The notes beneath the pieces were generated by a model. The model was not told the origin of the DNA. It searched no databases and saw nothing but the letters and a program-made list of their open reading frames with translations. This document shows positions 24,202 through 32,287 of a DNA stretch of 64,000 bases, one piece after another. The DNA is from Robertmurraya andreesenii (GTDB lineage Bacteria > Bacillota > Bacilli > Bacillales > Cytobacillaceae), in contig NZ_JAUSTU010000010.1 in assembly GCF_030813005.1 (NCBI RefSeq), positions 62,001-126,000 on the forward strand, read 5' to 3'. The position numbers and the translations under genes are program-made. Position 1 is the first letter of the stretch, and every line of letters begins with the position of its first letter.

Positions 24202-25198
24202 GGCCCGGCACCTCCATTTGAAAATGGCGATATACGAGGTCAGTCACTACTCGTCCTCTAGGTGTTCTTTGTAAAAAGCCAATCTGCAATAAAAAGGGCT
24301 CATACACATCCTCAATGGTCGTGGATTCTTCCCCGATGCTAGCTGCAATCGTATCCAAACCGACAGGGCCTCCACGAAATCTTTCAATGATCCCTTTTAA
24401 TAATTTATGGTCAATATGATCTAAGCCTAAACGATCGACCTGAAGTAATTCCAATGCTTCCTGTGCCAAAAGGAAATCAATCGCTCCATCCCCGCGAACT
24501 TGAGCATAATCTCTCACCCTACGAAGCAAACGATTGGCGATTCTCGGCGTTCCTCTCGATCGCTTAGCAATTTCTGTGGCAGCGGCAGATTCAATATGAA
24601 TAGCAAACAGCTCAGCCGTTCGAACCACTATCTCCTTCAGCTGCTCCTCACGATAATACTCCAATCTGCTTAATACTCCAAATCGATCCCTTAGCGGTGC
24701 CGATAAAGAGCCCGCTCTTGTAGTGGCACCGACCAATGTGAACGGGGGAAGATCCAAGCGAACCGCTCGGGCGCTTGGTCCCTTTCCGATCACGATATCT
24801 AGGCAAAAGTCTTCCATTGCTGGATAAAGGACCTCTTCTATCGCCCGTGGAAGACGGTGAATTTCATCAATGAAAAGAACATCGCCAGGCTCAAGCGCTG
24901 TTAGGATCGCTGCCAGATCCCCGGGCCGTTCGATCGCTGGACCCGCAGTTGTTCGGATATTGACCCCCATCTCATTGGCAATAATCGCAGCTAGAGTTGT
25001 TTTTCCAAGACCAGGTGGGCCGTATAAAAGAACATGGTCCAATGTTTCCTGCCGGAGCTTAGCCGCTTCAATAAAAATCCCTAAGTTTTCCTTTACCTTA
25101 TCTTGCCCTATGTACTGCTTTAAAGTTTGAGGACGTAGGCTTTGTTCGAGTGATAGTTCCCCAGTATCAGCCTCGCCTGAAACGATCCGTTCCTCCAC
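24185..25198 (-). CDS. ruvB: Holliday junction branch migration helicase RuvB
   Basis: AAA+ motor that drives branch migration with RuvA, 337 residues. Walker A GPPGLGKTT (near 62-70), Walker B LFIDEIHRL (near 108-116), sensor GATTRAGSLSAPLRDRFG, and a C-terminal winged helix with GFLQRTPRGRV are present. The GTG at 25196-25198 follows AAAGGGG by 8 bp and gives the usual EERIVSGEA N-terminus; a GTG three codons upstream is less likely. It lies 13 bp after ruvA. Confidence 0.97.
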   Translation of the reverse strand: MEERIVSGEADTGELSLEQSLRPQTLKQYIGQDKVKENLGIFIEAAKLRQETLDHVLLYGPPGLGKTTLAAIIANEMGVNIRTTAGPAIERPGDLAAILTALEPGDVLFIDEIHRLPRAIEEVLYPAMEDFCLDIVIGKGPSARAVRLDLPPFTLVGATTRAGSLSAPLRDRFGVLSRLEYYREEQLKEIVVRTAELFAIHIESAAATEIAKRSRGTPRIANRLLRRVRDYAQVRGDGAIDFLLAQEALELLQVDRLGLDHIDHKLLKGIIERFRGGPVGLDTIAASIGEESTTIEDVYEPFLLQIGFLQRTPRGRVVTDLVYRHFQMEVPGHDRHS

Positions 25199-25211
25199 CG
25201 ATTTCACCCCT

Positions 25212-25826
25212 TTATCTTAACAATTTTTGTAAGGCTTTCTTAATATATTGATCCGTCGTTAAGCTTTCCTTCTGCAGGTCTGGCGTAATCTTCTTAATTT
25301 CCTTATCAGAATAGCCCAATGCTTGCAATGCCAGAAGCGCTTCCTCAAGCTCTTGATTAGAAGATGTGGACGGCACTCTTTGGCCTTTTTCCGGAGAAAA
25401 TAAGTCTGGGAAAAAATCTGGGACCACATTCTGAAGCTTGCCCTTCAGATCCAAGATCATTTGCCTTGCTGTCTTTTTACCGACCCCTGGAAACTTAATC
25501 AGGAAGCTCTCATCTTCATTTTCGATCGCATCAACGACCTGCTCTGGCTCACCCGAAGCGAGGATCGCAAGCGCTCCCTTGGGACCAATTCCCGATACAT
25601 TTAAGAGCTTTGTAAAAAGCGTCTTCTCCTGCCGTGTCTGAAATCCATAGAGCGCCATGGCATCCTGACGCACATAATGGTAGGTATACACCTTCACTTC
25701 ATTTTCTAAGTCTTTCGAATAAATAAATGGATTCGGGGTTTGAATTTGAAATCCAACTCCGCTTGTTTCTACGACAATATACTCTGGTCCAACAAAATCG
25801 ACCTTCCCCTGAATAAACTCAAACAA
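25212..25826 (-). CDS. ruvA: Holliday junction DNA-binding protein RuvA
   Basis: Tetrameric junction-binding partner of RuvB, 204 residues. It has an N-terminal OB fold (about 1-62), two helix-hairpin-helix motifs (LLNVSGIGPKGALAIL near 72-87 and LIKFPGVGKKTARQM near 107-121), and the C-terminal RuvB-binding helix domain (about 155-204). The TTG start is preceded by GAGGAGAG. The gene forms an operon with ruvB; bofC lies 130 bp upstream with its own terminator. Confidence 0.96.
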   Translation of the reverse strand: MFEFIQGKVDFVGPEYIVVETSGVGFQIQTPNPFIYSKDLENEVKVYTYHYVRQDAMALYGFQTRQEKTLFTKLLNVSGIGPKGALAILASGEPEQVVDAIENEDESFLIKFPGVGKKTARQMILDLKGKLQNVVPDFFPDLFSPEKGQRVPSTSSNQELEEALLALQALGYSDKEIKKITPDLQKESLTTDQYIKKALQKLLR

Positions 25827-25921
25827 TCGTATTTCTCTCCTCTAATTTGCTGTAACTCATTGTAACATACAATCGGAATCCCATAAAGAAATCGACCTGT
25901 CTCGACATTCATATATAACAC

Positions 25922-25955
25922 CAAAAAATGAACCGCAGCCAGTACGGTTCATTTC
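25922..25955 (-). terminator. Terminator after bofC
   Basis: Minus-strand hairpin AAATGAACCG / CGGTTCATTT followed by TTGGTG; the U-tract is short, but the stem is strong and directly follows bofC. Confidence 0.7.
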
Positions 25956-25956
25956 T

Positions 25957-26487
25957 CTAATTTTCTTCTTTTTCTTCTAATGTGTAATTTTTAAAGGTCT
26001 CTAATACTTCTACATAATGATCCTTATTTTTTATTGGGATCCCTTTTTTCAATTCTTCATGTCTTTTGCTCTCAAGCTTGCCCATGTCTAGCTGAAAAAA
26101 GGTATGAATAATTTTAGAAGGATGGGGTTTGCCATTAAATATCGTTAGCGTCCCGTCACCCGTTATCCCAAAATAGCCATTCGCTTTCAATAGCGGGGAA
26201 ATATCATCGACATACTTCCTAAATACAACCCTTTTTTCTTCCATATCAATTAACTGCCAGTTATCGTATTTTGCCCAGAAATCCTCCATCGACAGGATCG
26301 TTTCCTTGACAATTTCTTGACTAAACTCCCCATCTAGATACCATCTTTCAAGCACGACCTCAACCTCAATCGGCTCGAATGTATCCATTTTTTCTATATT
26401 TTCTATTTGGGCATCGACATTTGTCTGAATAAATAACAAAGGCAGAAAAAGAAATACACCCATCATAACAGACCTATTGTTATTCAC
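25957..26487 (-). CDS. bofC: Intercompartmental signalling factor BofC
   Basis: Forespore protein exported to the intermembrane space, where it restrains SpoIVB and so delays SigK activation. The 176-residue product has an N-terminal signal-like helix (VMMGVFLFLPLLFIQ) ending in VDAQ. The family core includes EVVLERWYLDGEFSQEIVKE (near residues 43-62) and DDISPLLKANGYFGI (near 112-126). The GTG at 26485-26487 follows GAGGTG by 6 bp. Its functional partners SpoIVFA/FB are encoded elsewhere in this window. Confidence 0.93.
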   Translation of the reverse strand: MNNNRSVMMGVFLFLPLLFIQTNVDAQIENIEKMDTFEPIEVEVVLERWYLDGEFSQEIVKETILSMEDFWAKYDNWQLIDMEEKRVVFRKYVDDISPLLKANGYFGITGDGTLTIFNGKPHPSKIIHTFFQLDMGKLESKRHEELKKGIPIKNKDHYVEVLETFKNYTLEEKEEN

Positions 26488-26580
26488 ATTGGTCACCTCA
26501 TTTAAAGGGTTAATTGTTTAAATATACCAAGCATTGTCCAGTAGTATTGTGACCAATCCTAACAAATATTATCCAAAGTA

Positions 26581-26615
26581 AAAGAAAAAAAAGAAGAGCA
26601 GGGGTATGCTCTTCT
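26581..26615 (-). terminator. Terminator after the coxA-like gene
   Basis: Minus-strand hairpin AGAAGAGCA / TGCTCTTCT with a following TTTTTTTCTTT tract. Confidence 0.85.
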
Positions 26616-27324
26616 ACCTATTCAAATTATTTCCCGTATTTTTGATCTGTCTAAACATATTTCCAAGATCCTTATCTAGTTTGTACCATTGCTCCCCACT
26701 CCTAAGAGAATTATCTATTGAGCGAATTTGATTATAGCTGCTCTCATTCGTCACAATAGTGAGGGATTTTCCCTTTAAATGGGGATCAACGGCATCGCGA
26801 ATCGCTGCTTTTGTTTCGTGCTCACGTCTTGGATCCTCGAGTACCGCACCAATCAGCACATGATCCTTGTGGACAACGGTACGAGCATCACCGACATTAA
26901 CGACAGAATTAGCTGTATGACTAATTTTCTTGGCTAAATTACCATCATAGGCAGTGTAATATCCACTCTTCGCTCTCCCATTATTGTCATTGAGATGACC
27001 ATGATAATTTTGGTCACTTCTACTAAATAAAGTATCAATATTTCCCCTTCCCTGTGGGGCTGCTTGATTATTAATGCCCCTCAGGCCATTATTTTGTCCC
27101 TCTCCGCCAAATGTATGGTCCATCATTTCTGTTAAAGGACCATCGTTATCCTGATTCAGCCAATTGGCGTTTCCTCCACTTTTCTCATGATTCTCATTCG
27201 AGTAATATCCCATTGGGACAACATTATTTTTCCTGCCATTATTTGCGCCTTCATTGTTCCCACAGGCCACTAAGCCAATGGACAGGAAAATCATAGCTGG
27301 AAGTACGATACGTTTTGTTCGCAT
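26614..27324 (-). CDS. coxA: YhcN/YlaJ-family sporulation lipoprotein (CoxA-like)
   Basis: A 236-residue lipoprotein. The signal peptide (MRTKRIVLPAMIFLSIGLVA) ends in a lipobox with C22 followed by GNNEG. The middle is rich in Asn, Gly and His. The C-terminal YhcN/YlaJ domain (about residues 125-220) includes VGDARTVVHKDHVLIGAVLE. In B. subtilis the gene after safA, coxA (yrbB), encodes a cortex protein of this family, and here it follows safA with one gene between, so the symbol is a synteny-based assignment. The ATG at 27322-27324 follows AGGAGG. Likely forespore or mother-cell expressed, but no clear sporulation promoter was seen. Confidence 0.78.
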   Translation of the reverse strand: MRTKRIVLPAMIFLSIGLVACGNNEGANNGRKNNVVPMGYYSNENHEKSGGNANWLNQDNDGPLTEMMDHTFGGEGQNNGLRGINNQAAPQGRGNIDTLFSRSDQNYHGHLNDNNGRAKSGYYTAYDGNLAKKISHTANSVVNVGDARTVVHKDHVLIGAVLEDPRREHETKAAIRDAVDPHLKGKSLTIVTNESSYNQIRSIDNSLRSGEQWYKLDKDLGNMFRQIKNTGNNLNR

Positions 27325-27461
27325 CCTTTTGGACCTCCTACGCCAAAATAAGAGCATCTTAAACAAATGCTCACTATTAGAGTGTGAGGGGAGCTAATAA
27401 TTCATCCTGTCAGTTGCGCCCAAATCTGTCAACCATTAAAAATTTGTTCCCTCGTGGGATG

Positions 27462-28445
27462 CTACATCGTTAATTTTCTTATTTCTTTAAAAAAGCTCTT
27501 TCTCTCAGCAAATTGTCCCACTGTCAACTCCATTACAGGCCTTACTCGAACAGGATTATGATATTGTCTTTCCCGAATGAGTCGATTCCATTCCCGGAAA
27601 ATATCCGTAGGGAAAGCCAAGCCATACAAGAATTTTTTATCGTTTAAAAAAGGACGGATAACCTCCAATTCAGATAAGCCCTCGAAGGACCAATCTAAGA
27701 AAGGCAGGATTCGATTGGCATATTGGAGATAATCCTGACTTTGTTCCCCTATGCTGATCAAATCAAAATCGATGAGATAAAGCGTTCCGTCCACTGAACG
27801 AAGAAAATTATGATGTGCAACATCGCCATGCAATATGATTGTTGATTCTGGGTTGCTTGGAGGAGTAGCTTCAAGATGTTCCAATGACCAATTTGCCCAG
27901 CTCATATATTCTTCGATTATTTCCTTTTGGACAAAAAATTCTATAACTGGGATATTCTTGATGAAGCTAGCGTTTCTCTTTTTCCATTTTTCCAGTGGCT
28001 GATGCTGTGCCAGTTCGGTTGCATAACGATTCACTAGCATTCCTGTTGTTTCGTGATATTTTTGCAAAAGAGTCAAGCCCTCTGCTCTATTTGTCCTTTC
28101 AAGAAAAGTAAATGTGTTAGTAGATGGAGGGATGTATTCCATTATTCCATAGTACCTATTCTCGAAAGACAATGGGCTTTGTGCCGCTAGAGCTTGAAAC
28201 GAATAGGTATTGGAAAAGCCCGCCTTCTTCAAATCAGCTGTGAACATTTCCTGTAGCCTAAGCTTAGAGGGTGAAGAAAATCCTTTTAGAATATAAGGTT
28301 TATGGTTAACAGCTGTTTCAATCAAAAATACATGATTTCTTAGGGGCATGATGCGATGTATGCGGATATCAAATTGGTCGTTCAAAAAAGAGAGGAGACG
28401 CTTTATAAAAAAGGCGTCTCCTTGTACATTAGTCTTCATTGTCAT
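27462..28445 (-). CDS. Phosphotransferase-fold protein, CotS/YutH-like
   Basis: About 327 residues with the aminoglycoside-phosphotransferase/choline-kinase fold. Catalytic loop ILHGDVAHHNFL (near residues 216-227) and metal-binding LIDFD (near 237-241) are intact, so kinase activity is possible. In Bacilli this family includes spore-coat proteins CotS, CotI and YsxE, and the position between safA and a coxA-like gene supports a spore role. The substrate is unknown. The start is uncertain: ATGs at 28443-28445 and 28437-28439 lie inside the end of safA without a good ribosome site, and the safA terminator hairpin lies within codons 9-18. Confidence 0.75.
   Translation of the reverse strand: MTMKTNVQGDAFFIKRLLSFLNDQFDIRIHRIMPLRNHVFLIETAVNHKPYILKGFSSPSKLRLQEMFTADLKKAGFSNTYSFQALAAQSPLSFENRYYGIMEYIPPSTNTFTFLERTNRAEGLTLLQKYHETTGMLVNRYATELAQHQPLEKWKKRNASFIKNIPVIEFFVQKEIIEEYMSWANWSLEHLEATPPSNPESTIILHGDVAHHNFLRSVDGTLYLIDFDLISIGEQSQDYLQYANRILPFLDWSFEGLSELEVIRPFLNDKKFLYGLAFPTDIFREWNRLIRERQYHNPVRVRPVMELTVGQFAERKSFFKEIRKLTM
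28383..28422 (-). terminator. safA terminator embedded in the next coding region
   Basis: Minus-strand stem GGAGACGC / GCGTCTCC (plus 28414-28421 and 28394-28401) with a 12-base loop, then TCTCTTTTTTG. It begins 7 bp after the safA stop codon, but lies inside the reading frame of the downstream phosphotransferase gene. Confidence 0.75.
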
Positions 28446-30087
28446 TACTATAATTTGACATTCCGCCCATTCCATAACCGCCCCCATACGGACCGTATGG
28501 ATTCATATATGGGGGATTTGGAAATTGCTGAACCTGAGGAGGAGTGTACACATGGGTCAGCCCTGGCCCTTGAACTCCTGGGGATGGAGCAAATCCTCCT
28601 GCTTCAGCAGCACCTTGGTCTTGTGGAGCTCCTTCCCCAAAAGCACCTGGTAAGGCCGGAGCGAATCCATCGGGACCTCCTGGAAAGCCTCTATACATAC
28701 TTGGATCATAACCACCTACCATGCCAGGTCCATATGCACCTGGTGCGGCTCCACCATAGCCATCATACATGCCCGGACCGTAAGCACCTGGCATCCCTGC
28801 ACCGTATGCTCCTGGCATGGCCCCACCATAGCCATCGTACATGCCCGGACCAAAGGCTCCCGGCATTCCTGTTCCATAGCCACCTACCATAGCTGGATCG
28901 TAAGCTCCTGCCATCCCGGGTCCATATGTTCCCACCATATGCGAACCACAGCCACAATCTTCAGCTACCCCCTGAACCATTGGAGGTGGCTGGTTGCCGG
29001 CCATTGGCATTTGATGTGGAAGATTCCCCGGCCATTCGGGAGTTTCCATTACTTCAGCTACCCCTTGAACCTCTGGCATCATAGGGGCACCCGTAAATGC
29101 TGGAATTGGTCCGGGTCCTGGTAAAACTGGGGATACAGGGAATAATGGAGCTGGATACGGTGGACATGGATTAGGTGGACATGGATAGGCTCCCTGCATG
29201 ACTGGTGCAACCATTTCTGGCATCTGAGGCATCTGAGGCATTTGCGGCATATTTGGCATATTTGGCATGTTTGGCATATTCGGCATGTTTGGCATATTTG
29301 GCATATTCGGATGTTCAGCTACCCCCATTACACCCGGCATGAAGGATGAGGATTCATCATCATAGTAAGAATGCCCCATTTCAACGCCAGGCATCGCTCC
29401 GTAATTCATAGGAGGATACATGGCTCCTTGTACCTGTGGAAATGCTTGCTGCGGGGAATACCCAGATCCTGGTAAAACTGATGACGCAGGATAAAGATTT
29501 GGATAGTAAGGATTCATTTGTTCTTCAGCTCCTCCTTTTATTGGTTTAATTGGTTTAATTGGTTTTTGCTCCTCAAATGCGGCGGGTTCTAGTGCTTTTG
29601 CCTTTGGAATTTGAACTGGCTTCGGTGGGAGCTGTGGTTGCTTAATCGGTTGCATTTTGGGTTGCTCAATTGGCTTGATCGGTTGCTTTATTGGTTGCTC
29701 AATAGGCTTAATTGGTTGCTTTATTGGTTGCTTTATTGGTTGCTGTTCAACCTGCATATTCGCCATGTTCATCATATAGTAGTTGTTAATATCAATTTCT
29801 GAGACGATCGGTTTAGGCATTTTTGGAACTTGAGGGATGGGAGCCTCCTTTTTTGGCATTTCCTTTGGTTTTTCCTTCACAATCGGTTGTTCCTTTAATT
29901 TTGCACCCATGTGTCCTTCTTTTATTACGGTACCACTACCTGTTGGGACTTTTATTTTCATTCCGGGCATAATCATATCTGGATTGCTGAGCTGGGAATT
30001 CATCTTTTTCAGCTCTTCAAAATTCACGCCATATTTTTTAGCGATTTTCCAAAGAGTGTCCCCTTTCTGTACGATATGGATCTTCAC
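28429..30087 (-). CDS. safA: Spore coat morphogenetic protein SafA
   Basis: Organises the inner spore coat and binds SpoVID at the cortex-coat boundary. The N-terminal LysM domain (residues 1-50: KIHIVQKGDTLWKIAKKYGV) is canonical. The rest of the 552 residues is low-complexity: QPIKQPIKPIEQ repeats (about 118-170), a run of MPN/MPQ triplets (about 268-296), and Gly-Tyr-Met-rich GAYGPGMYDGYGG repeats (about 390-480). The C-terminus is YGGGYGMGGMSNYSND. It is longer than B. subtilis SafA (387 residues). The GTG at 30085-30087 follows AGGAGGG by 7 bp. The family resemblance outside LysM is mainly compositional. Confidence 0.9.
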   Translation of the reverse strand: MKIHIVQKGDTLWKIAKKYGVNFEELKKMNSQLSNPDMIMPGMKIKVPTGSGTVIKEGHMGAKLKEQPIVKEKPKEMPKKEAPIPQVPKMPKPIVSEIDINNYYMMNMANMQVEQQPIKQPIKQPIKPIEQPIKQPIKPIEQPKMQPIKQPQLPPKPVQIPKAKALEPAAFEEQKPIKPIKPIKGGAEEQMNPYYPNLYPASSVLPGSGYSPQQAFPQVQGAMYPPMNYGAMPGVEMGHSYYDDESSSFMPGVMGVAEHPNMPNMPNMPNMPNMPNMPNMPQMPQMPQMPEMVAPVMQGAYPCPPNPCPPYPAPLFPVSPVLPGPGPIPAFTGAPMMPEVQGVAEVMETPEWPGNLPHQMPMAGNQPPPMVQGVAEDCGCGSHMVGTYGPGMAGAYDPAMVGGYGTGMPGAFGPGMYDGYGGAMPGAYGAGMPGAYGPGMYDGYGGAAPGAYGPGMVGGYDPSMYRGFPGGPDGFAPALPGAFGEGAPQDQGAAEAGGFAPSPGVQGPGLTHVYTPPQVQQFPNPPYMNPYGPYGGGYGMGGMSNYSNDNED

Positions 30088-30118
30088 TCTGGCTTCCCTC
30101 CTATGCAAATGTCCATAT

Positions 30119-30149
30119 ATTCTATGACAGAGTAGGCAAATTGCTATTC
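30119..30149 (-). promoter_or_regulatory. Likely sporulation promoter of safA
   Basis: Minus strand: CATAGAATA (plus 30118-30126) fits both the SigE -10 (CATACAAT, 7 of 8) and the SigK -10 (CATAnnnTA). A GAATAGC lies 16 bp upstream (30143-30149) as a weak SigE-like -35. Expression of safA in the mother cell is known. Confidence 0.5.
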
Positions 30150-30300
30150 ATCTTCAAAAAAACTTATGCATTTCTTGGAAGAATTATGATAAGGGAATAT
30201 TCGGTCAAGCAATACTAGACCTGGAAGGGAGTCGACCAATTTAGAGAAGTAGGATAAAATTTATTTATGAATTTCCTGTTCGAGAAAGGTGTGACTGTGA

Positions 30301-30828
30301 ATGAAAGGGAAGAAAATACTTGGGGATGAAAGAAGAGAGCTCATCCTCGATTGGTTGAAGTCCAGTGGCCAACCGATAACTGGCAGTGACCTAGCGGCGA
30401 AAACAAATGTCAGCAGACAGGTGATTGTCAGTGATATTACGCTGCTCAAGGCCAAAAATGAACCCATTATTGCAACGAGCCAGGGCTATTTATATATGAG
30501 TAATCCAGTCAAAAGAATCGAAAGAATTGTTGCCTGCACTCACAAGCCAGAGCAGACGGAAGAGGAATTATTGCTACTCGTCAACCTTGGTGTCACGGTT
30601 CTAGATGTTAAAATTGAGCATGCTGTCTATGGAGATTTGACCGCTTCTATTATGGTTTCAAATCCGAAAGAGGTTCAGCAATTTATTGACAAAATTCACT
30701 CTACTAATGCTTCCTATCTTTCAGAACTGACGAACGGCGTCCATCTACATACCCTTTCTGCCGCCTCTGAGGAAGTGTTGGATAAGGCGGAAGAAGCCCT
30801 GAGGAGAAATGGATTTCTAATTGAGTAG
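30301..30828 (+). CDS. niaR: Niacin-responsive transcriptional repressor NiaR
   Basis: A 175-residue repressor with an N-terminal HTH_11 winged helix (about residues 8-62: GDERRELILDWLKSSGQPIT) and a C-terminal 3H domain that binds metal and nicotinic acid. The three conserved histidine segments are visible: CTHKPEQ (near 79), IEHAVYGDL (near 104), and GVHLHTL (near 147). In B. subtilis NiaR (YrxA) represses nadBCA-nifS and niacin uptake. Those biosynthetic genes, normally between niaR and safA, are absent here. It is on the plus strand, converging on pheA. GAAAGGTG precedes the ATG. Confidence 0.93.
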   Translation: MKGKKILGDERRELILDWLKSSGQPITGSDLAAKTNVSRQVIVSDITLLKAKNEPIIATSQGYLYMSNPVKRIERIVACTHKPEQTEEELLLLVNLGVTVLDVKIEHAVYGDLTASIMVSNPKEVQQFIDKIHSTNASYLSELTNGVHLHTLSAASEEVLDKAEEALRRNGFLIE

Positions 30829-30832
30829 CCAT

Positions 30833-30874
30833 GAAAAAAGTAAGGACACCATTATGGAATCCTTACTTTTTTTT
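30833..30874. terminator. Bidirectional terminator between niaR and pheA
   Basis: Stem AAAAGTAAGGA / TCCTTACTTTT with T/A runs on both sides at the convergent junction. Confidence 0.88.
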
Positions 30875-31723
30875 GATTTGAAAATATGGATAGCTTCCCA
30901 ACACATCAACTGAACAGCCAAGCGCTTCCAGTTCAGCAATGGCTCCTGGAATCAGGACCTCATCCATGCTCATCTCTATATCGATAATGAAAAAATAATT
31001 TCCAAGTCCTGTTTTTGTGGGACGAGATTCGATTTTGGAAAGGTTCAATTTTCTCCAAGCGAACGCTGATAAGACCTGATGAAGAGCTCCAGAACGATCA
31101 TCCGCCGGTAAAGTAACCATAAGTGTTGTTTTATTACCCGCAACCTCCAATGGTTGATCGTCCAATTTTAACGGCTTATTCGCCAAAACGACAAAACGAG
31201 TATGATTAAAATCAAAGTCATGAATATTCTCTTTTGCAATGGCAAGCCCATATTCTTTCGCTGCTAGCTCGTTCGCAATGGCGGCCGCTCTTTCTTGAGG
31301 ATTTTCACGGACATATTTTGCGGCTGCTGCTGTCGATGTCACACTTACTCTCGGAATGCCCTTACACTTGTGATGAAGGAATTTGTGGCATTGAGCGATG
31401 GCATGGGAATGGCTATAGATCGCCTCAATATTCTCCCAATCATCCTGATGATTTGGATGGACGAGCAGATGCTGTTTGATTGGGGCAGTAATTTCCGCCA
31501 TTATTGGCAGCTTCATTTCGTGAATTAAATAATCTAATGTGATATTCACAGAACCCTCTAGCGCATTCTCTAATGGCACCACACAGACATCCACTTCATC
31601 TTTCATGACGGCTTCCAAGCAATCTGGAATCGTGATATAAGGGATCCCTTCATCATTGGGAAATAGCTCACGAACAGCAATATCAGTAAATGTCGCCCTA
31701 GGACCTAAGAAAGCAATTTTCAT
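30863..31723 (-). CDS. pheA: Prephenate dehydratase
   Basis: Converts prephenate to phenylpyruvate in phenylalanine synthesis, 286 residues. The catalytic domain (1-180) carries the substrate motif NHTRFVVLANK with the key Thr-Arg-Phe near residues 169-179. The C-terminal ACT domain for feedback control by phenylalanine has GALHQVLSAFAWRKLNLSKI and ESRPTK. It is monofunctional, with no chorismate mutase domain. pheB lies immediately upstream on the same strand, and GGGGAGGAG precedes the ATG. Confidence 0.96.
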   Translation of the reverse strand: MKIAFLGPRATFTDIAVRELFPNDEGIPYITIPDCLEAVMKDEVDVCVVPLENALEGSVNITLDYLIHEMKLPIMAEITAPIKQHLLVHPNHQDDWENIEAIYSHSHAIAQCHKFLHHKCKGIPRVSVTSTAAAAKYVRENPQERAAAIANELAAKEYGLAIAKENIHDFDFNHTRFVVLANKPLKLDDQPLEVAGNKTTLMVTLPADDRSGALHQVLSAFAWRKLNLSKIESRPTKTGLGNYFFIIDIEMSMDEVLIPGAIAELEALGCSVDVLGSYPYFQIKKK

Positions 31724-31777
31724 TTTAGTCTCCTCCCCAATTAAGAAAAACTCGCCCCTAAAGGCGAGAGAAAAATA

Positions 31778-32233
31778 TTATGCTCCTGACCCAAGTACCT
31801 CTACATTTTCAACAAATTCAAGCTTTCGTAGATTGCTGAGAAGTTCATTAATCTCAATTGTCATTGCTGTCACATTTAAGGAGAGGGTAACCTGTGCACG
31901 TCCTTGAAGCGGAATCGTTTGATGGATCGTCAGAACATTGCAGCCTGCAGATGCGACGACACCTAATAACTGTGATAAGGTTCCTGAGCGGTCCTCTAAA
32001 TGAAAAAATAGCGTAATTAACTTTTCTTTCACAATCGTGTGGAAAGGGAAGACAGTGTCTCGATATTTATAATAAGCACTGCGGCTCAAGTTCACCTCTT
32101 GAACGGCATCCCAAACCGATTCTACCTTTTTCCGCTCAATCATTTCCTTTGCATCAAGCGTCTTTTTCATCGCTTCAGGCAAAACATCCTCACGAACTAA
32201 ATAGAATTTTTTATCTAATTTTTCCTTGCTCAT
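31778..32233 (-). CDS. pheB: ACT domain protein PheB
   Basis: A 151-residue protein with a helix-turn-helix-like N-terminal half (VWDAVQEVNLSRSAYYKYRD, near 42-61) and a C-terminal ACT domain (about 75-148: ITLFFHLEDRSGTLSQLLGV). Known as PheB/UPF0735 in Bacilli; historically named chorismate mutase, but it has no such active site, and it is probably regulatory. It lies between obgE and pheA in the conserved obg-pheB-pheA order. The ATG at 32231-32233 is chosen because the ribosome site (GGGGTGTGGAG) overlaps the longer frame's first codons. Confidence 0.9.
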   Translation of the reverse strand: MSKEKLDKKFYLVREDVLPEAMKKTLDAKEMIERKKVESVWDAVQEVNLSRSAYYKYRDTVFPFHTIVKEKLITLFFHLEDRSGTLSQLLGVVASAGCNVLTIHQTIPLQGRAQVTLSLNVTAMTIEINELLSNLRKLEFVENVEVLGSGA

Positions 32234-32287
32234 TTTCTCCACACCCCATTAGAAAAGCGTCAAGCTGTCGAAACTCAAACTTCTTGC

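Noticed and set aside
28356..28892. Plus-strand 178-codon frame opposite safA
   Set aside because: Its His/Leu/Pro-rich product is a mirror of the safA repeats, so it is a shadow.
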